Origin: Hofstenia miamia
Taxonomy: Eukaryota; Xenacoelomorpha; Acoela; Hofsteniidae
Assembly (NCBI GenBank): GCA_900660155.1
Contig: CABFPE010000339.1
Span: 158,531 to 222,530, forward strand
Length of the DNA stretch: 64,000 nt
Reading direction: 5' to 3'
Below, piece after piece: positions 45,608 through 57,704 of this stretch. How positions within the stretch are numbered: the stretch's first letter is position 1; each line of letters opens with the position of its first letter. The position numbers and the translations under genes were made by a program. The notes under the pieces are model-generated. The model saw only the letters and a program-made list of their open reading frames with translations, did not search any database and was not told the origin of the DNA.

Positions 45608-46406
45608 GAGTAGTATAAAAGCGAGTGAAGCCCGTGGCACAAATTGACTTTGACCATGGATATGATGTAATTGTGTTGGCGGTCTGTGTATCTCTGACGT
45701 CATTGGAATATATTGGTTTTCGTTGGCAAACACATTTGTTTGCAGTCTATTGTTTAAATTTCCCATGAGATTAGAATTGTTGCAATGTATTCTTCAAAAT
45801 CTAACAATTTTTCTATTCATATTGCATAAATAATTTTTAAATACCATTGAAATTCTATATGCAAAAATTTACGTTTTGAGGAATTATATTTTATTTCTAT
45901 TTTTTCGGTAAAAGTTGTAACTAACAATTATTTTCAAGCAAAAACATTTTTAACATTGGGAAAAATACCTGTTGCCCACATAACACACATATGTCAATTG
46001 CAAAAAATAAAAAACCTTACCACTACAAATATATAGAACTTACAAGCAGTGTTTTGATTCATAATAATAATTTGGTAAAATAAAATTATAGTTTTGTTTT
46101 CCGTCATTCTATTATTTTATAAACGAAATATACTCTTTTAAGCGTTAATTAATATTTTGATAAATTAATAGTAAAAATGACAAGAACAAAGTGACAAAAA
46201 ATCAATAATTACAATGGTTTTACAATGAATTTTTTAAATTTACAACGAGTAATAATAAATGATAATATACCTGATGGAGTGTTTATTCGACGCACAAATT
46301 TATAACAGTCCTTAGAATTTTCACAATTTTGTGGATATCGGTTGCATTGATCACTCTTGTTATTAATTGACAGAGCAATAAAGGAAATTTTGCAACTTGG
46401 GTGCAA
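45608..46406. mobile_element. Virus-like inverted-repeat element, copy 3 (decayed fossil)
   Basis: The left terminus starts near GAGTAGTATAAAAGCG, then CCCGTGGCAC, CTTTGACCATGGATATG and a perfect CRE TGACGTCA at about 45699-45706, in the same order as the left terminus of copy 2. About 500 bp further right, the - strand carries a remnant of ORF A (46209-46345: RYPQNCENSKD, CKFKKFIVKPL). ORF B is not legible between them. Orientation matches copy 2 and is opposite to copy 1. Broken, older than copies 1 and 2; the right end is not found. Confidence 0.5.
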
Positions 46407-46452
46407 TTGTTTTTATCCTTCTTACATTTAAATAACCCTACAGATAATTACA

Positions 46453-46455
<3 letters not shown>

Positions 46456-46482
<27 letters not shown>
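46456..46482. repeat. (AT)n microsatellite
   Basis: Pure AT run to the right of the decayed virus-like copy. Confidence 0.9.
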
Positions 46483-46483
<1 letters not shown>

Positions 46484-47839
46484 AAGCCCAAGTACACCTG
46501 AATGATCAATGCAGCCAGCAAGAATTGGATTTGACATGGTCGGTCATTCACACTAACTAATCTAAGAATCAACTTAACCAACACAGTTAACGTACAAGAT
46601 ATAGTAGGGCTCGTAGGCACCTCGTATGTGTAATAGATCTTATTATTATACTGTAAAAATTTGGATCTAAAACTGCGGGTTAATCTAGAGGTGATTCTCC
46701 AGTCGTTTGAGAACATTTATTATTTGAATGAATGAATTGATTGGAAAGCTAAACAAATAAAAACCCCTATTCGTACACATAACCTAAGAACACACTTTTG
46801 TAGTAATCAGGCTGCTGGCTGCACCACGAAGAGATGAATTGCTGACGTGCAGCTTTTCCAGAATTCCTTTAACTGAATTTAGGGAACACCGAAAAATACT
46901 CATGTGCTTTCCTTTTGCATAATATATCAAACCTGACGAAGTATAAAATAAAACGAAAATAAATTTATTCATCAACTAATAACACTTCATAAACGTTTTT
47001 ATAATCAAAATATGCAAGAAAGTTAAACAACTAACATGTACCTATCCTTGTAAATTTCAAATTTGTTTACGTTTCTCTTCTGCCAATTATTACGCAACGT
47101 CAGTACTACTTAATTAGCTTAACATTTTGGTCCTTGATAATTTGTCAAATGCCTTTGCCGACAACGATATTACCGTAATTGTTTAAATTCACTTGTACAA
47201 ATTATTAATCACTAAATGAGCATTATCAAAAAATTATAATAAATCACTCTTAGTTATTTTTGTCTTTTTCCTGATTTTTCCTGATTTTTGTTTATTTTCT
47301 TCTTGATTATGCCATAGTAATATTAATATCATTATTAAAATTTACATAGAATTTCAATGATTTTGGAACTAAATTTAACTTTATGTTAATCAATAGGCGA
47401 TAATACTTAAAAATAAACAATGAAAAATTTCATATACTTTTCATGTATGACAATTTTGTAAAAATGCGACAAATTTTAATGAAAACATAAAATCAGAAGA
47501 CTCATTGATATACTGAACTATTTTGATTCATTAAATGCCCTACAAGATGCTATGCTATACTAGTTAAATTAAATATTGACAAGTCTATGTGCATTTACGA
47601 TGTTAAGAAATTCTGATAAGAAGTGAAAATTAATATTAAAAATACATGATAATATCGGAAAATATGAGAACAAGAATAAATATTTAGAAATGAGGTTTGA
47701 AATTGAACAAACATTTTAAGGAAAAAATCGTACAAGGAATCAAAGATTTTTCCCATTAATTGGAAGGATATATATTGCTTAAATACAATTATATATATTC
47801 AGCCTAAGCTAAAGAGCAAAATCAAGTTAAAAAGAATTT
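46483..47839. other. No gene seen
   Basis: AT-rich intergenic sequence without recognisable frames or repeat ends. Confidence 0.5.
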
Positions 47840-48110
47840 TAAGTTGGAGTTTCCTCACTATCCACTAAATACAATCAGAAGACGTAATTATTTGTCTTCA
47901 TGAGAATATTTAAAATCTTTAGAAACATTTCTCAAATTGAAAGAAAATTTTCAGCCCAAACGCCTTTCAGAATACATTCAATTAAAAACGGAAATTTCAG
48001 AAGAAAATGATGAAAAACTCTTTTTTTATTACTTTGTGTATTGAGTTATGGAATGAATTACCATCTCAAATTAAGGAAGACAATTGATCAAAGGTGAAGT
48101 AGAAAATTAT
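47840..48110 (+). mobile_element. LINE 3'-end coding remnant
   Basis: NTIRRRNYLSS, then in another frame ELWNELPSQIKED, is the common end of CR1-like LINE ORF2 (F..R.I.LWN.LP..I). Frames shift between them. Small and old. Confidence 0.45.
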
Positions 48111-48479
48111 TGAATAAAAAATATATAATTCACCAAATGCTGATATGCAAATGTAACAGTAACTTCGAAAAACCACAATGCGCAATACAAAAGTAGATAA
48201 TTAAAGTAAAGATAGTTGCAATAAATGTACTGTAATATGGGTACTGATTGTTTGTATCGATCAGGCCAGATGTTTTCGGTTTAGCATGTAAATTGTATAT
48301 ATGCTGATACTAATTTGTATATAAGCAAGAGTATTTGTTGTAAAGAGAGAACAGTTTTAGCAGTTTAGTGTTCGTTAATATCTCCTGCCTACAGTCGTCT
48401 CCCTAAGAATAGGTCTCCATACTTAATTAGGGATGCAAAGCATACGCGGAAGATACTACAGTACACATTTTTCGGCCCA

Positions 48480-48960
48480 TTCAATTTGTGAATCTGGTTT
48501 ATCGAGCAAAGATTTCTCTAGGGTTTTAAATATCATGTTACAGAACAAGAGATGCTTCATTGTCACTACTAAGTGAGAAATCTATTCCCATTTTTCCTTA
48601 CTGAATAAATTGGGCAACAAAGTTAAATTTATTGACAATTGTTACACCTATATATTTAGAATGTGGGACAGGTTCAATAATATAGTCAGCAAATTCAAAT
48701 TTCTCATCATTTTGTTTTTACCACTACCTTTAGTGACATTACACCAAAATTAGTTTTTATTGGGTTAAGTGTGAGACAACACATACTGAAATAATGTTGC
48801 AAATTTTCAAAATCTATTTCTAAAGTTTACATTATACTATTAAAGCTGCTATCCATATTGAGTATGCACATATTTACTATCACAATAAATAGATATAACG
48901 GCTTTGAGATAATTTTTGTAAGTAGTAGAAAGAAGGACCAAGAAAAGTACAATCGTAACC
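48480..48960 (-). mobile_element. LINE reverse-transcriptase remnant
   Basis: Reading on -, a short stretch SIM-LEIDFENLQHYFSMCCLTLN then PIKTNFGVMS resembles the segment after YADD (dl..l..w......LN..KT). Other frames before and after are broken. Family not assignable. Confidence 0.4.
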
Positions 48961-50150
48961 ATAATTTCCCGGCAACCCATAAAATATGAAAATTCTAACT
49001 CATACTGAAGCTAATTGCATTGCAATAGAACACATGAGATAGTCTAATAAGAAGTTAATCCAATTATTATTTTGTATGTCCACCTTTTGCAGAAAGCACA
49101 ATACCCAAACAGCAGGTTGTTGACATGTACAAATTATCAATAATTTTGGGATTATTTCCTGCAACCCAACATTTTTAGTCAAGTCAAAATGAACGTAGTA
49201 TGATATGGGACGATGATGGGAAACTTTCACTTTCACTTTCTACAACAATTTTCAATTGGGGGCAATTCACGTGATCATCCTGCCAAGAATCCAAAACTGA
49301 GGTTTTTAGCGTCAAAGAATTCTATATTTAATCAAAGATGATGACATGGTACTCCAGCATGCTGGAAATAATTGTAGTCTCATATTCAAAGGGAGCGTAG
49401 GACCTTATCACCCGAAATACAATTTTGCTTAGTTAAATTGATGGTATCTTACTTAAAACAAACTCAGAAGCCACAATTTCCCTTTTTCTGCATTTCATCA
49501 AAAACTACAACTTTCAGTGTACTGTGGATATTAGGAATGTTATATTGTATTGCAAAACATTTACCAAGCAAATGACACAGTGTGAACAAATATTTCTTAA
49601 TGGCAGACGGTGGTTTCGTTTTGAACATTACTGTATGCCATTGATCCTCAATAAAACTTTGACACGATTTTGCAAGCACCTACCATGAATTTTTTTGGCG
49701 GACATGCACAATTTATTGATTAGCTTGTATAATAGAAAGCCTCCTCCAGCAAGACATTAATGAGTAGTGGCACGCACTAGGCAATTTAGCAATATTCAAT
49801 AGAAGATCAGCTTGTATGGCATAGGATCCATCAAAGGGGTTAATCGTGAATGATGTCAAAATAGCTTGGACTTTCACTTGAGTTGGAATACATGGTCTTT
49901 CACTCTGATTTGCATAAGTAAAGGAACTGCTTCGGTTGATGTAGGGGAAGAGTGTTAGCCACTGCTGCGTGGCTAATGTTCAACTCAAGGGTGATTGCAC
50001 GATTTGACATCCCCTGTCAAAATGCGTAAAAGCTCCTTACAAATCTTTCTAAATAATGACGGATGTTGAATAGTTTGTATTTATATACACAAAAAATGCC
50101 ACTAAAATATATTATTTTTATTAGTTTCGGGACCAGATACCTATATGTAC
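48961..50150. other. No recognised gene
   Basis: Open frames on - at 49000-49236 and 49464-49679 do not match anything I know. A short - strand helix-turn-helix-like MSNRAITLELNISHAAVANTL segment near 49960 may be a decayed transposase N-terminus. I cannot support a gene call. Confidence 0.35.
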
Positions 50151-50156
50151 ATAATA

Positions 50157-51530
50157 CTACTACTACTACTACTAAAAGACTTTATTTAGTCATGTTACAG
50201 ACTACAAAATATCTATAAGAGTTTGCATTTACAATCAATACAATAACAAAATATAAAACGGCTGCAACCTTCCCGAGAATAATTATCTTTTAAAAAATTG
50301 AAAAATATCACCTTTAATGTTTCTTTAAAAAATCTAGGTCTTTTATAAATTGACAAATTATACTTGCCTTGAAGACAGTTCACGTAATAAACAGTTCTTG
50401 TGAAAAAAGACTTTTCTGTTCCTTTCAAACGAGTTTTTTGTATAGTAAATTTGAGTCTATTACTACTACGTAAACCAGGTCGTGAATTTTTTGCAATGCT
50501 GACATATTTCCAAACGTCAATATCATACATACCAGTTACTAGTTTATTGAATAAAATGATATCATTAAATTGCAATAAAAGGGATATTGGTAAAAGATTC
50601 AATTTTAACAAACGGTCGCGGTAGTCCATTGAGAATCCAATAATCCACTTTGAAGCCCTGGATTGTAATTTCTCCAAACATAATAAGTTGCTGACATTGG
50701 CATGCCAAACAGAAGAACAATAAATCAGAGTTGATGAAATATATTATCTGTAAAGGTTAACTTTTGTAGTAATAGGCGTAGAATAAGGAGTACAGCGTTT
50801 CAACCTCAAAAGGATGTAATTTGCAGCATGAACTTTGGACTGAATATGAAACTTCCAGGTAAGATTAGAAGTAATAATAACTCCCAGGTCCTTTACTTTA
50901 TGATTTGTATTAACTTGTGCTCCTTGAAAATCAACAAAAGCAGTTTCCCTATTTGAAAATAGCACAGTTTTGTCAGAATTGAAAACCATAAAATTCGAAA
51001 TACCCCAATCAATAACTCTTTGACAATCTTGGGAAATGTGTTCTATGAAGTTTGAAAACATTTTTGCGTCATCAGCAAACAAAAAAGTTTTACAATTGGT
51101 GCAAACCGAGGGCAAATCATTGATGAATATTAAAAACAACATGGGACCCAAGATGGACCCCTGTGGAACTCCACTTTCTACATCCACTAAAATGGAATTT
51201 ATCCCGTTTATTGTAACGAACTGTCTACGATTTCTTAAATAAGACGCGATCAGTTTTAGTACTTTACCACCAACTCCAAATTCGCGCAATTTTTGTAACA
51301 ATAAGTTGTGAGGAACTTTGTCAAAAGCTTTTGCCATATCTAGATAAAGTGTATGTATAGGCCTATTTTCGTCACTAGATCTATATAATTCCTCCAAATA
51401 AAGCAAAAGCTGAAGCTGTGTAGAACGCCTATTTATGAACCCAAACTGTTTCGGAGAAATTTTGCTTCTAATCAGCGGAAATAGTTTATGAAACAAAACA
51501 CTCTCAAAAACAAGGGAAAGCTTTCAATTT
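50157..51530 (-). mobile_element. 5'-truncated LINE, RT still nearly open
   Basis: On the - strand: [60 protein letters not shown] and FLFADDAKMFS (FADD catalytic box), then thumb KVKDLGVIITSNLTWKFHI. One in-frame TAA after TTKVNLYR (about 50741-50743) interrupts it, and the same frame continues with STLIYCSSVWHANVSNL and ends in a cysteine tail (CSRFIFCYCIDCKC). The 3' tail is (AGT)n on the minus strand (50157-50174). 5' truncated near 51530, so no endonuclease or ORF1. Same general family as the LINE at 26-29 kb, and younger-looking. Confidence 0.9.
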
Positions 51531-51627
51531 GATTAAAAATAATGCACTTAGTAATAATTTCACCAGTGTTAAGCTTAAGCTACAAATTTTAGTTGGCAAT
51601 ACTTATTTGCATTGCATATTGTTCTTA

Positions 51628-52695
51628 TTAATTAAAAAAATTATGGCAACGACTTTAAGTTCCTAAAGGCCCGCCTTTATATATCAAGCTTCAGTTTTTT
51701 AATACGTTTTTTACTCTTAGAGTCACAGATTATACTTTGTAGCTTTTAAAAAAATAATCTATTTATTAATTCAAGAGATTCTGAAAGAAGTACGTTCTAC
51801 GTAACCATATTTTTCAAACAGTAGGCACCATTACTTTACTTTAAAATTTAGTTAGCATACGATTTTCTGTTGCAAGTACCATTACATTATATAACCAATA
51901 GACTTCATTGCTAAATGTGAACAAAATTTTATCGAACTGGTTAACTATTTCAAGGGGAGCCTACAAGGCACTTTCTGAAGTACTTTGCTTTTTAGCATTT
52001 GGGTCAATGATTTAAAGAATAAAACTAATTGCAATGTTATTCAATAGGTTGATGATATTTGTTTTAGTGGCAATAACCTTTTGACATAGCAGCAATGAAA
52101 TTGAACAAACCGCAATATATGCTCTGTAAAGAGTTCAATAGGAAAGGTCTTAATATTAGCTTGAAGAAACTCAGTCCAAAATTTTCAATCTCTTGAAAAA
52201 ATTGTAGATATATCTAGCAAAAGTCTTGTATTGATTAACGCCTTCATTTAACAATTGATACTGTTATGTATTGAAATACATAATCAAATACATACATAAT
52301 CAAATCTATAATTTTAATTAACTTTAATTATGGAATGTATTAGCTTCCAACAACGGTTACTTGACAAATGCATGGGCATGGGTTTATCAAAACAGCATTG
52401 AGGGTTCACATTCAACGCAAATTTGAATAAGGTGTGAAGTGGGTTGGGGGCAGGTTGGCAAAAAAATTGCACACATTACAAAAACTGGTTTGTATAGTGT
52501 AAATACATTGAGGTGCTATTAGTATATTTCACAAGGTTTCTATGATTATTCACAATATAAGTAATGAAAGCATTTAATTGATTTTAAGTATTTGGAATAA
52601 CCGTACCCATTGTTCGTGATAAATGTTGACATGGCAACGACTGTAAGTTCCGAAAGGCACGCCTTTTTATTATCGAGTTTAAGCTCCGCTGTTGT
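51628..52695 (+). repeat. Direct repeat pair ~1 kb apart
   Basis: ATGGCAACGACTTTAAGTTC with AAAGGCCCGCCTTT near 51635-51680 recurs with a few changes near 52632-52676. Matching spans ~50-60 bp. The sequence between is AT-rich and non-coding. The pair might be remnants of a dispersed repeat or of short terminal repeats. Confidence 0.45.
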
Positions 52696-52699
52696 TGAC

Positions 52700-53623
52700 A
52701 CGGTGGTGGCGTTCAACTGATTTAAATTTTTCCAACTAATTGATTGCTGGCAGCAATGTTGAAAAATTTGAATAATGTGTTGGCTGTTTTGAAATGTTTT
52801 GTTTTAACTTGTAAGTTTCAGTGCCCCAGCAGTTTGGGGACATGCAAGCCTATATTTTTACAATTTTGTATTAAAATTTGTAGATATTGTCAATGCAATA
52901 ATTTTGATAAACCATTGAATTGCTTGATCTGTTTTATAATACTTTTCTTGGTTTGGGTATCTTTTCTTTACTTGACCCATTACTGACTCCCCCCTTACTT
53001 TAAATACTATACTCGTTAGGTAATTACAGACATTTGTTAAAAGCTTCCAACTAACATTTCAAAACGAAAAATGGTTAAAACTCACAATTTTACAGTATAG
53101 AACTGTCCTATGGGATGAGGTGAGATGGGATAGGATGGGGCAACACACATGTACATTTCGCATTGGACGTAAAAACTATGTTTGTTTTCAGCAATATACA
53201 TTTGTAAATGTATGTAGCATTAATTTTTTCTGTAAAGGCTTTCCATGTCCACCCAAGAGGTAGCTTTACCAGACTCACTTTTTTAAAGTGGTATCGCCTG
53301 TAGGTACAGCGCATATACAAATGACTATCAAAATACTTTCTAGCTTAATTTTTCATATTGATTTTTAATAACTTTGTTGTTCTATTTCCTTTACGTTTTT
53401 ATTCTGTATATGTTTTATAATTATATTATGAAACTATATATAATCTTTTAAAATATTAAATTCCTTCATTTTACATAGCTTTTTTAGTGTTTTTAAGTTA
53501 CGGTGAAGTTCCGTACTAAACATATACTACTAATTATGTGTACATTTCCTCTTGGTTACATACATACATTTCCTTTTCAATATAAAATTTTAAAATGATT
53601 ATTTCAACTATTTATTTGTTTAA

Positions 53624-53624
<1 letters not shown>
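52700..53624. other. No gene seen
   Basis: AT-rich; no coding sense or repeat ends beyond the short direct repeat to the left. Confidence 0.5.
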
Positions 53625-53660
<36 letters not shown>

Positions 53661-54412
53661 GCACATCACAGCTTCATGCTGGTATCCCTCTCAGCTCGGG
53701 GAACTCACCAGTTCCCAGGGAGTCTGAGAGCTTTCCTCAGGACTCTAGCTGTTCCTAACAATGCTGCCTTCTGTGCTACTGCTCCTCCCCACTTTGGTAC
53801 TCCCAACTCCTCCAAGTATCTCTTATGCTTCTTACTCACTGCTCCTAGTGCTCCTACAACTACCGGGACTACTTCAACTTTCTTTAACTTCCACAGGCTT
53901 TCTATTTCCTCTGCTAACTCTCTGTACTTGTCTATCTTCTCTTTCTCTTTGCTTTCTACATTTCTGTCCTTTGGTACTGCTATGTCTATCACTGTTCCNN
54001 NNNNNNNNNNNNNNNNNNNNNNNNNNNNNNNNNNNNNNNNNNNNNNNNNNNNNNNNNNNNNNNNNNNNNNNNNNNNNNNNNNNNNNNNNNNNNNNNNNNN
54101 NNNNNNNNNNNNNNNNNNNNNNNNNNNNNNNNNNNNNNNNNNNNNNNNNNNNNNNNNNNNNNNNNNNNNNNNNNNNNNNNNNNNNNNNNNNNNNNNNNNN
54201 NNNCCTTACAGTTGTGATTACTTCTTCTTCTTGCCTGACTTCTTTCTGCATCTGTACACTCTCTATCTCTGGTCCCGCACTTCCCCATATATTCTCCCAG
54301 AACCTTACTGCGCCTTCACCTGCTTTAGCTGTAGCCTTTCCTCCTGCATCTAGTTCTTTGTAGAATCTGCCTTCTATTATTATTATTATCATTATTATTA
54401 TTATTATTATTT
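53625..54412 (-). mobile_element. RLE-type (R2/NeSL-like) LINE piece between two (ATT)n runs
   Basis: - strand. 53992-53705 encodes the characteristic end of restriction-like-endonuclease LINE proteins: VIDIAVPKDRNVESKEKEKI, DKYRELAEEIESLWKLKKVE, VVPVVVGALGAVSKK and QKAALLGTARVLRK. 54370-54204 encodes an upstream linker (GRFYKELDAGGKATAK, GEGAVRFWENIWG). The 205-N gap (53999-54203) lies between them and may hide the RT. GC content is higher than the surroundings and no stop lies in the visible frame, so the copy may be young. (ATT)n flanks both sides (53625-53660; 54375-54412). Confidence 0.75.
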
Positions 54413-54555
54413 TATATTATTATTTTTTATTAATATTATTTTTTTTATTTTTATTCTTTTTATTATTAATCTAAATAAAACAGGTACTTTAAAATTAAAG
54501 GCGCGAAAATTTTCTTTATCAAATGCGGATGATAATTATATACGTGAACAAGTGA

Positions 54556-54726
54556 AGGGGGTGCTACACTGATGATTTTTGTCCAAATTTTGTCCAGATT
54601 TTTGTTTAAACAAAAATCCGCAGTGTAGCACACAAAAATCCTGACAAAAGTTTAAACAAAAATCCGCAGCGTAGCACATAAAAATCCTGACAAAAGTTTG
54701 GACAAAAATCCGCAGTGTAGCATACC
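54556..54726. mobile_element. MITE, copy a (GTGCTACACTG ends)
   Basis: Left GGGGGTGCTACACTGATG and right CAGTGTAGCATACC are inverted. It contains tandem internal repeats of AAACAAAAATCCGCAG(T/C)G, TAGCACA and AAAATCCTGACAAAAG. Non-coding. It ends 3 bp before a single n (54730). Superfamily uncertain. Confidence 0.75.
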
Positions 54727-54767
54727 AGTNGTTGCTCTCTTCTCTATCACACTTTTCTGTGTTCCTC

Positions 54768-54769
<2 letters not shown>

Positions 54770-54821
<52 letters not shown>
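54770..54821. repeat. (ATT)n microsatellite
   Basis: About 17 ATT units between the two MITE copies. Confidence 0.9.
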
Positions 54822-54822
<1 letters not shown>

Positions 54823-54898
54823 TAACATAATTATTATTTTGTGTGAAATTTATAGTTGTTTCCTTTCTATTCTATTTTAATTTATATAGTGTAGCTTA

Positions 54899-55061
54899 AG
54901 GGGTGCTACACTGACGATTTTTGTCCAAACTTTTATCCAGATTTTTGTTTAAACAAAAATCAGCAGTGTAGCACACAAAAATTCTGACAAAAGTGTAAAC
55001 AAAAATCCGCAGCGTAGCACATAAAAATCCTGACAAAAGTTTGGACAAAAATCTGCAGTGT
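54899..55061. mobile_element. MITE, copy b (same family as 54556-54726)
   Basis: Same left end AGGGGTGCTACACTGACG and internal tandem repeats, in the same orientation. The right end stops at GCAGTGT, where the Tc1/mariner sequence begins, so the last few bases were lost or overwritten. Confidence 0.75.
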
Positions 55062-56308
55062 GATCGTAAATGTAAGGTTTTATTTGCAAATACAAGGTCA
55101 GTAAGACATTACAAAGTCTATAACAATCATTTATGCATTTAATAGCGAGTGTTTGAGCCTTTAGCAGCAATGCAAGCTTGTAAACGATGAGGCATATAGT
55201 CAACCAGTTTCTGGCACATATCCGCAAGTTGTGGATCAGTTGTCCAAACATGTTTGGTTCTCTCAATAAGCTGTTGGCGGGTGAATACATTTACGGCCAT
55301 AACCTTTTGCTTGAAGGCACCCCAAAGATTTTCTATAGGGCTCATGTCTGGGGAGTTTGGAGGCCACTCGATTACATTGATTTGGTTGACAGCAAGATGT
55401 GCTCTGAAGCGGGCTGAAGTGTGGCCTTATCCTGCAGAAGATGATAGGGCTGATTGCCTTTAAAGACTTGCTGACTATGGGGAACTATGCACTCATCAAT
55501 TACTGCACAATAGTTTTCAGTATATTCACATTCCTGGTACACACGTAGAGAGGATCAAGACCTTAAGAAGTGAAGCAACCTCAGAACATAATCTTTGTAG
55601 GAATGTTGAATGTGGGCAGCTGTGACAGGCCTTCCACGACGTCTACGAACATACTGAGAGCGCTGTTGAGAGACTTCTATCATTGTTTCATCACTGAACA
55701 GTACTCTAGTCCAGTCATGGTTCTGCAGCTGTTGTGCCCATTGAAAGCGACTGGCAATCTCTGGTGTCTGCTAAGGAAAGGCTTCTTCACTGGGCGATAG
55801 GCAATGATACCAGAAATACGAAGAACACGACGGACACGTCTGGGAGTTACATTTACACCAGTTTGTCGCTGTATAGAGGCTGATGAAGCTCTGGGATTTG
55901 TTAAAGCTGCATTGACCACACGGCGCTTATCTCTTCCAGAAAGCTTCTTTTGACCACCGCATCTTCCACGATACAGTGGGGTGATTGAGCCAGTTTTTTC
56001 GTAATGAGAAATTATTCTGCCAATTGTACGAGCATGTAAATTAAGCCGTTCTGCTATCTAATGATTGCTGGCAATGGTATGCTTACTTAGGCTAATTATT
56101 TGATTTCGAATTGCATCGCTGAGAGGCATATTGAGAAGAATTGGAACTTTGTAAGTTAAAATAAAGTAAACAAATAACTTCTGCACCAATAGAAAAAAAG
56201 TACCAATCATATTTGTGTGTATGAATGCGTATGTACTACCTTTTGGAAAATACATGTATATTATTTAAAAATCGATAAGTGGGTCAAACTTCATGTCCAA
56301 CACTGTAG
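55062..56308 (-). pseudogene. Tc1/mariner element with decayed transposase
   Basis: - strand transposase. HTH region LHARTIGRIISHYEKTGSIT, then PLYRGRCGGQKKLSGRDKRR, an R-rich second HTH (TGVNVTPRRVRRVLRISGII), FSDETMIEVSQQRSQYVRRR (first Asp), LLQDKATLQ (second Asp region) and NVIEWPPNSPDMSPIENLWG (catalytic Glu, 34 residues on). At least one stop (near 56059, before IAERLNLHAR) and frameshifts near 55680 and 55345-55580. The right terminal repeat, in reverse complement CTACAGTGTTGGACATGAAG, ends at 56308; the left terminus is missing at the MITE junction. Dead copy; Tc1-like (DD34E). Confidence 0.9.
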
Positions 56309-57115
56309 TTTAATAACAATAGTACATCATCATCATTCATCCAGTAAAAGACGAGCTTAAAGAGAGACAAAAACTTTTCAATGAAATTTTGCAAAAGAAT
56401 TGTAAAAATGTCAGATACCCACCACCAAGTTGAATTTTGTGGTTTATGATTCGTAAAATTATGAAATAGCAATTTTTCTATTTGAAAGTGAATATTTGTC
56501 TTTTAGTGTTGCACCTCCAATAGTGAACTTTTTATAATTTTATAAAAAAGTCAGAATTTTCATTTTAGCCCTGTATACTATATTACTTTATTATTGGCGT
56601 CATTTTGAACAATTTTCTCCAAGATTAAAGAAATTTTGAATTTTCCATTCAATTTTCAACTTAACTATGATTAATAAATAGAAAGTGGTCATTAAAATCG
56701 GTGCAACAAAAACCATCTCCGAAATTGCTTCCGGATATACCTTTGCGCATTTTTAAACTCAATTTCATTGGATACATCTGTTTCAAATGCTGATTAGATT
56801 TCTCGTAGTTATATGAAATCTACTTTACAGATTGCAATGTACAATTTCGCTTTAATGTTTACACAATTCTCTACATATGCGTTTGTTTATGAATGATCAA
56901 TTAACTGTTCAATACGAGTTGGTGCGGGCTATTTCATATATCATCAAAATGTTTTACCGTTCTTTACATTTGAATTGTGATTTTTGATATTCCATAATAA
57001 ATGTGGATGCATCTGCAATGCAATTTAAGGAGAATATAAAAAATCTTCACATTAGTCACATAATTAGACTAATATTCAAAAGCATGCAAAACCACAGCAC
57101 CTACTTTATGCATTG
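56309..57115. other. No gene seen
   Basis: AT-rich; possibly intronic to the gene whose exon starts at 57705. No upstream exon recognised. Confidence 0.5.
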
Positions 57116-57118
57116 TTA

Positions 57119-57658
57119 AGGTGTGTTCCCACCATCGACTTTTATCAGCAGATTTTAATCGAAAATGCAATTATTTTCGTTCACATTGGCGATTTTTTAT
57201 CATCCGATTTTTTATCAGAAAATGCGGAGTTGGAAGAGCGTTCAGACTATCGATTTTTTATCAGATGATAAATTATCATCTTTTGATTGACAGTAAGAAA
57301 AACAACAACATCTGTTTATGGATTGGTTTGTCTTGGAATGTAAACAATGTTTACATATTTTGAAGTTGAAATATTTCAACGACAATAATTTACGTTTTGG
57401 AAGTCTGTTTACTTGAAAAGTAAGCAATTAGTTTCAAGTAGCTATTCGACTAGTTTTAGTACCGTTCAGACTATCGACTTTTATCAGCTGATAAATTATC
57501 AGATGAAAGTAATTTGGCTGTTTTGACAAAAAATCGGATGGAGCGTTCAGACTATCGACTTTTATCAGTCGATAAAAAAGCAGATAGAGTGTTCACACTA
57601 TCGACTTTTATCACCTATTTCTTGACAGATAATAAAAGTCGATAGTGGGAACACACCT
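57119..57658. mobile_element. 540-bp PIF/Harbinger-like MITE with TTA duplication
   Basis: Left AGGTGTGTTCCCACCATCGA and right, in reverse complement, AGGTGTGTTCCCACTATCGA. TTA flanks at 57116-57118 and 57659-57661, a 3-bp duplication typical of PIF/Harbinger. The motif GTTCAGACTATCGACTTTTA recurs near 57240, 57465, 57545 and 57590 in one orientation. No transposase. Confidence 0.8.
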
Positions 57659-57704
57659 TTAATAGCAAAAGTTGACAATTACAATTAAGCTTTATGTTGT
57701 TTAG

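Noticed and set aside
45509-45766. 85-codon ORF on the - strand
   Set aside because: It reads through the terminal promoter segment of virus-like copy 3; no conserved protein sense.
49000-49679. Two - strand ORFs as a possible gene
   Set aside because: No recognisable motif, splice structure or composition change.
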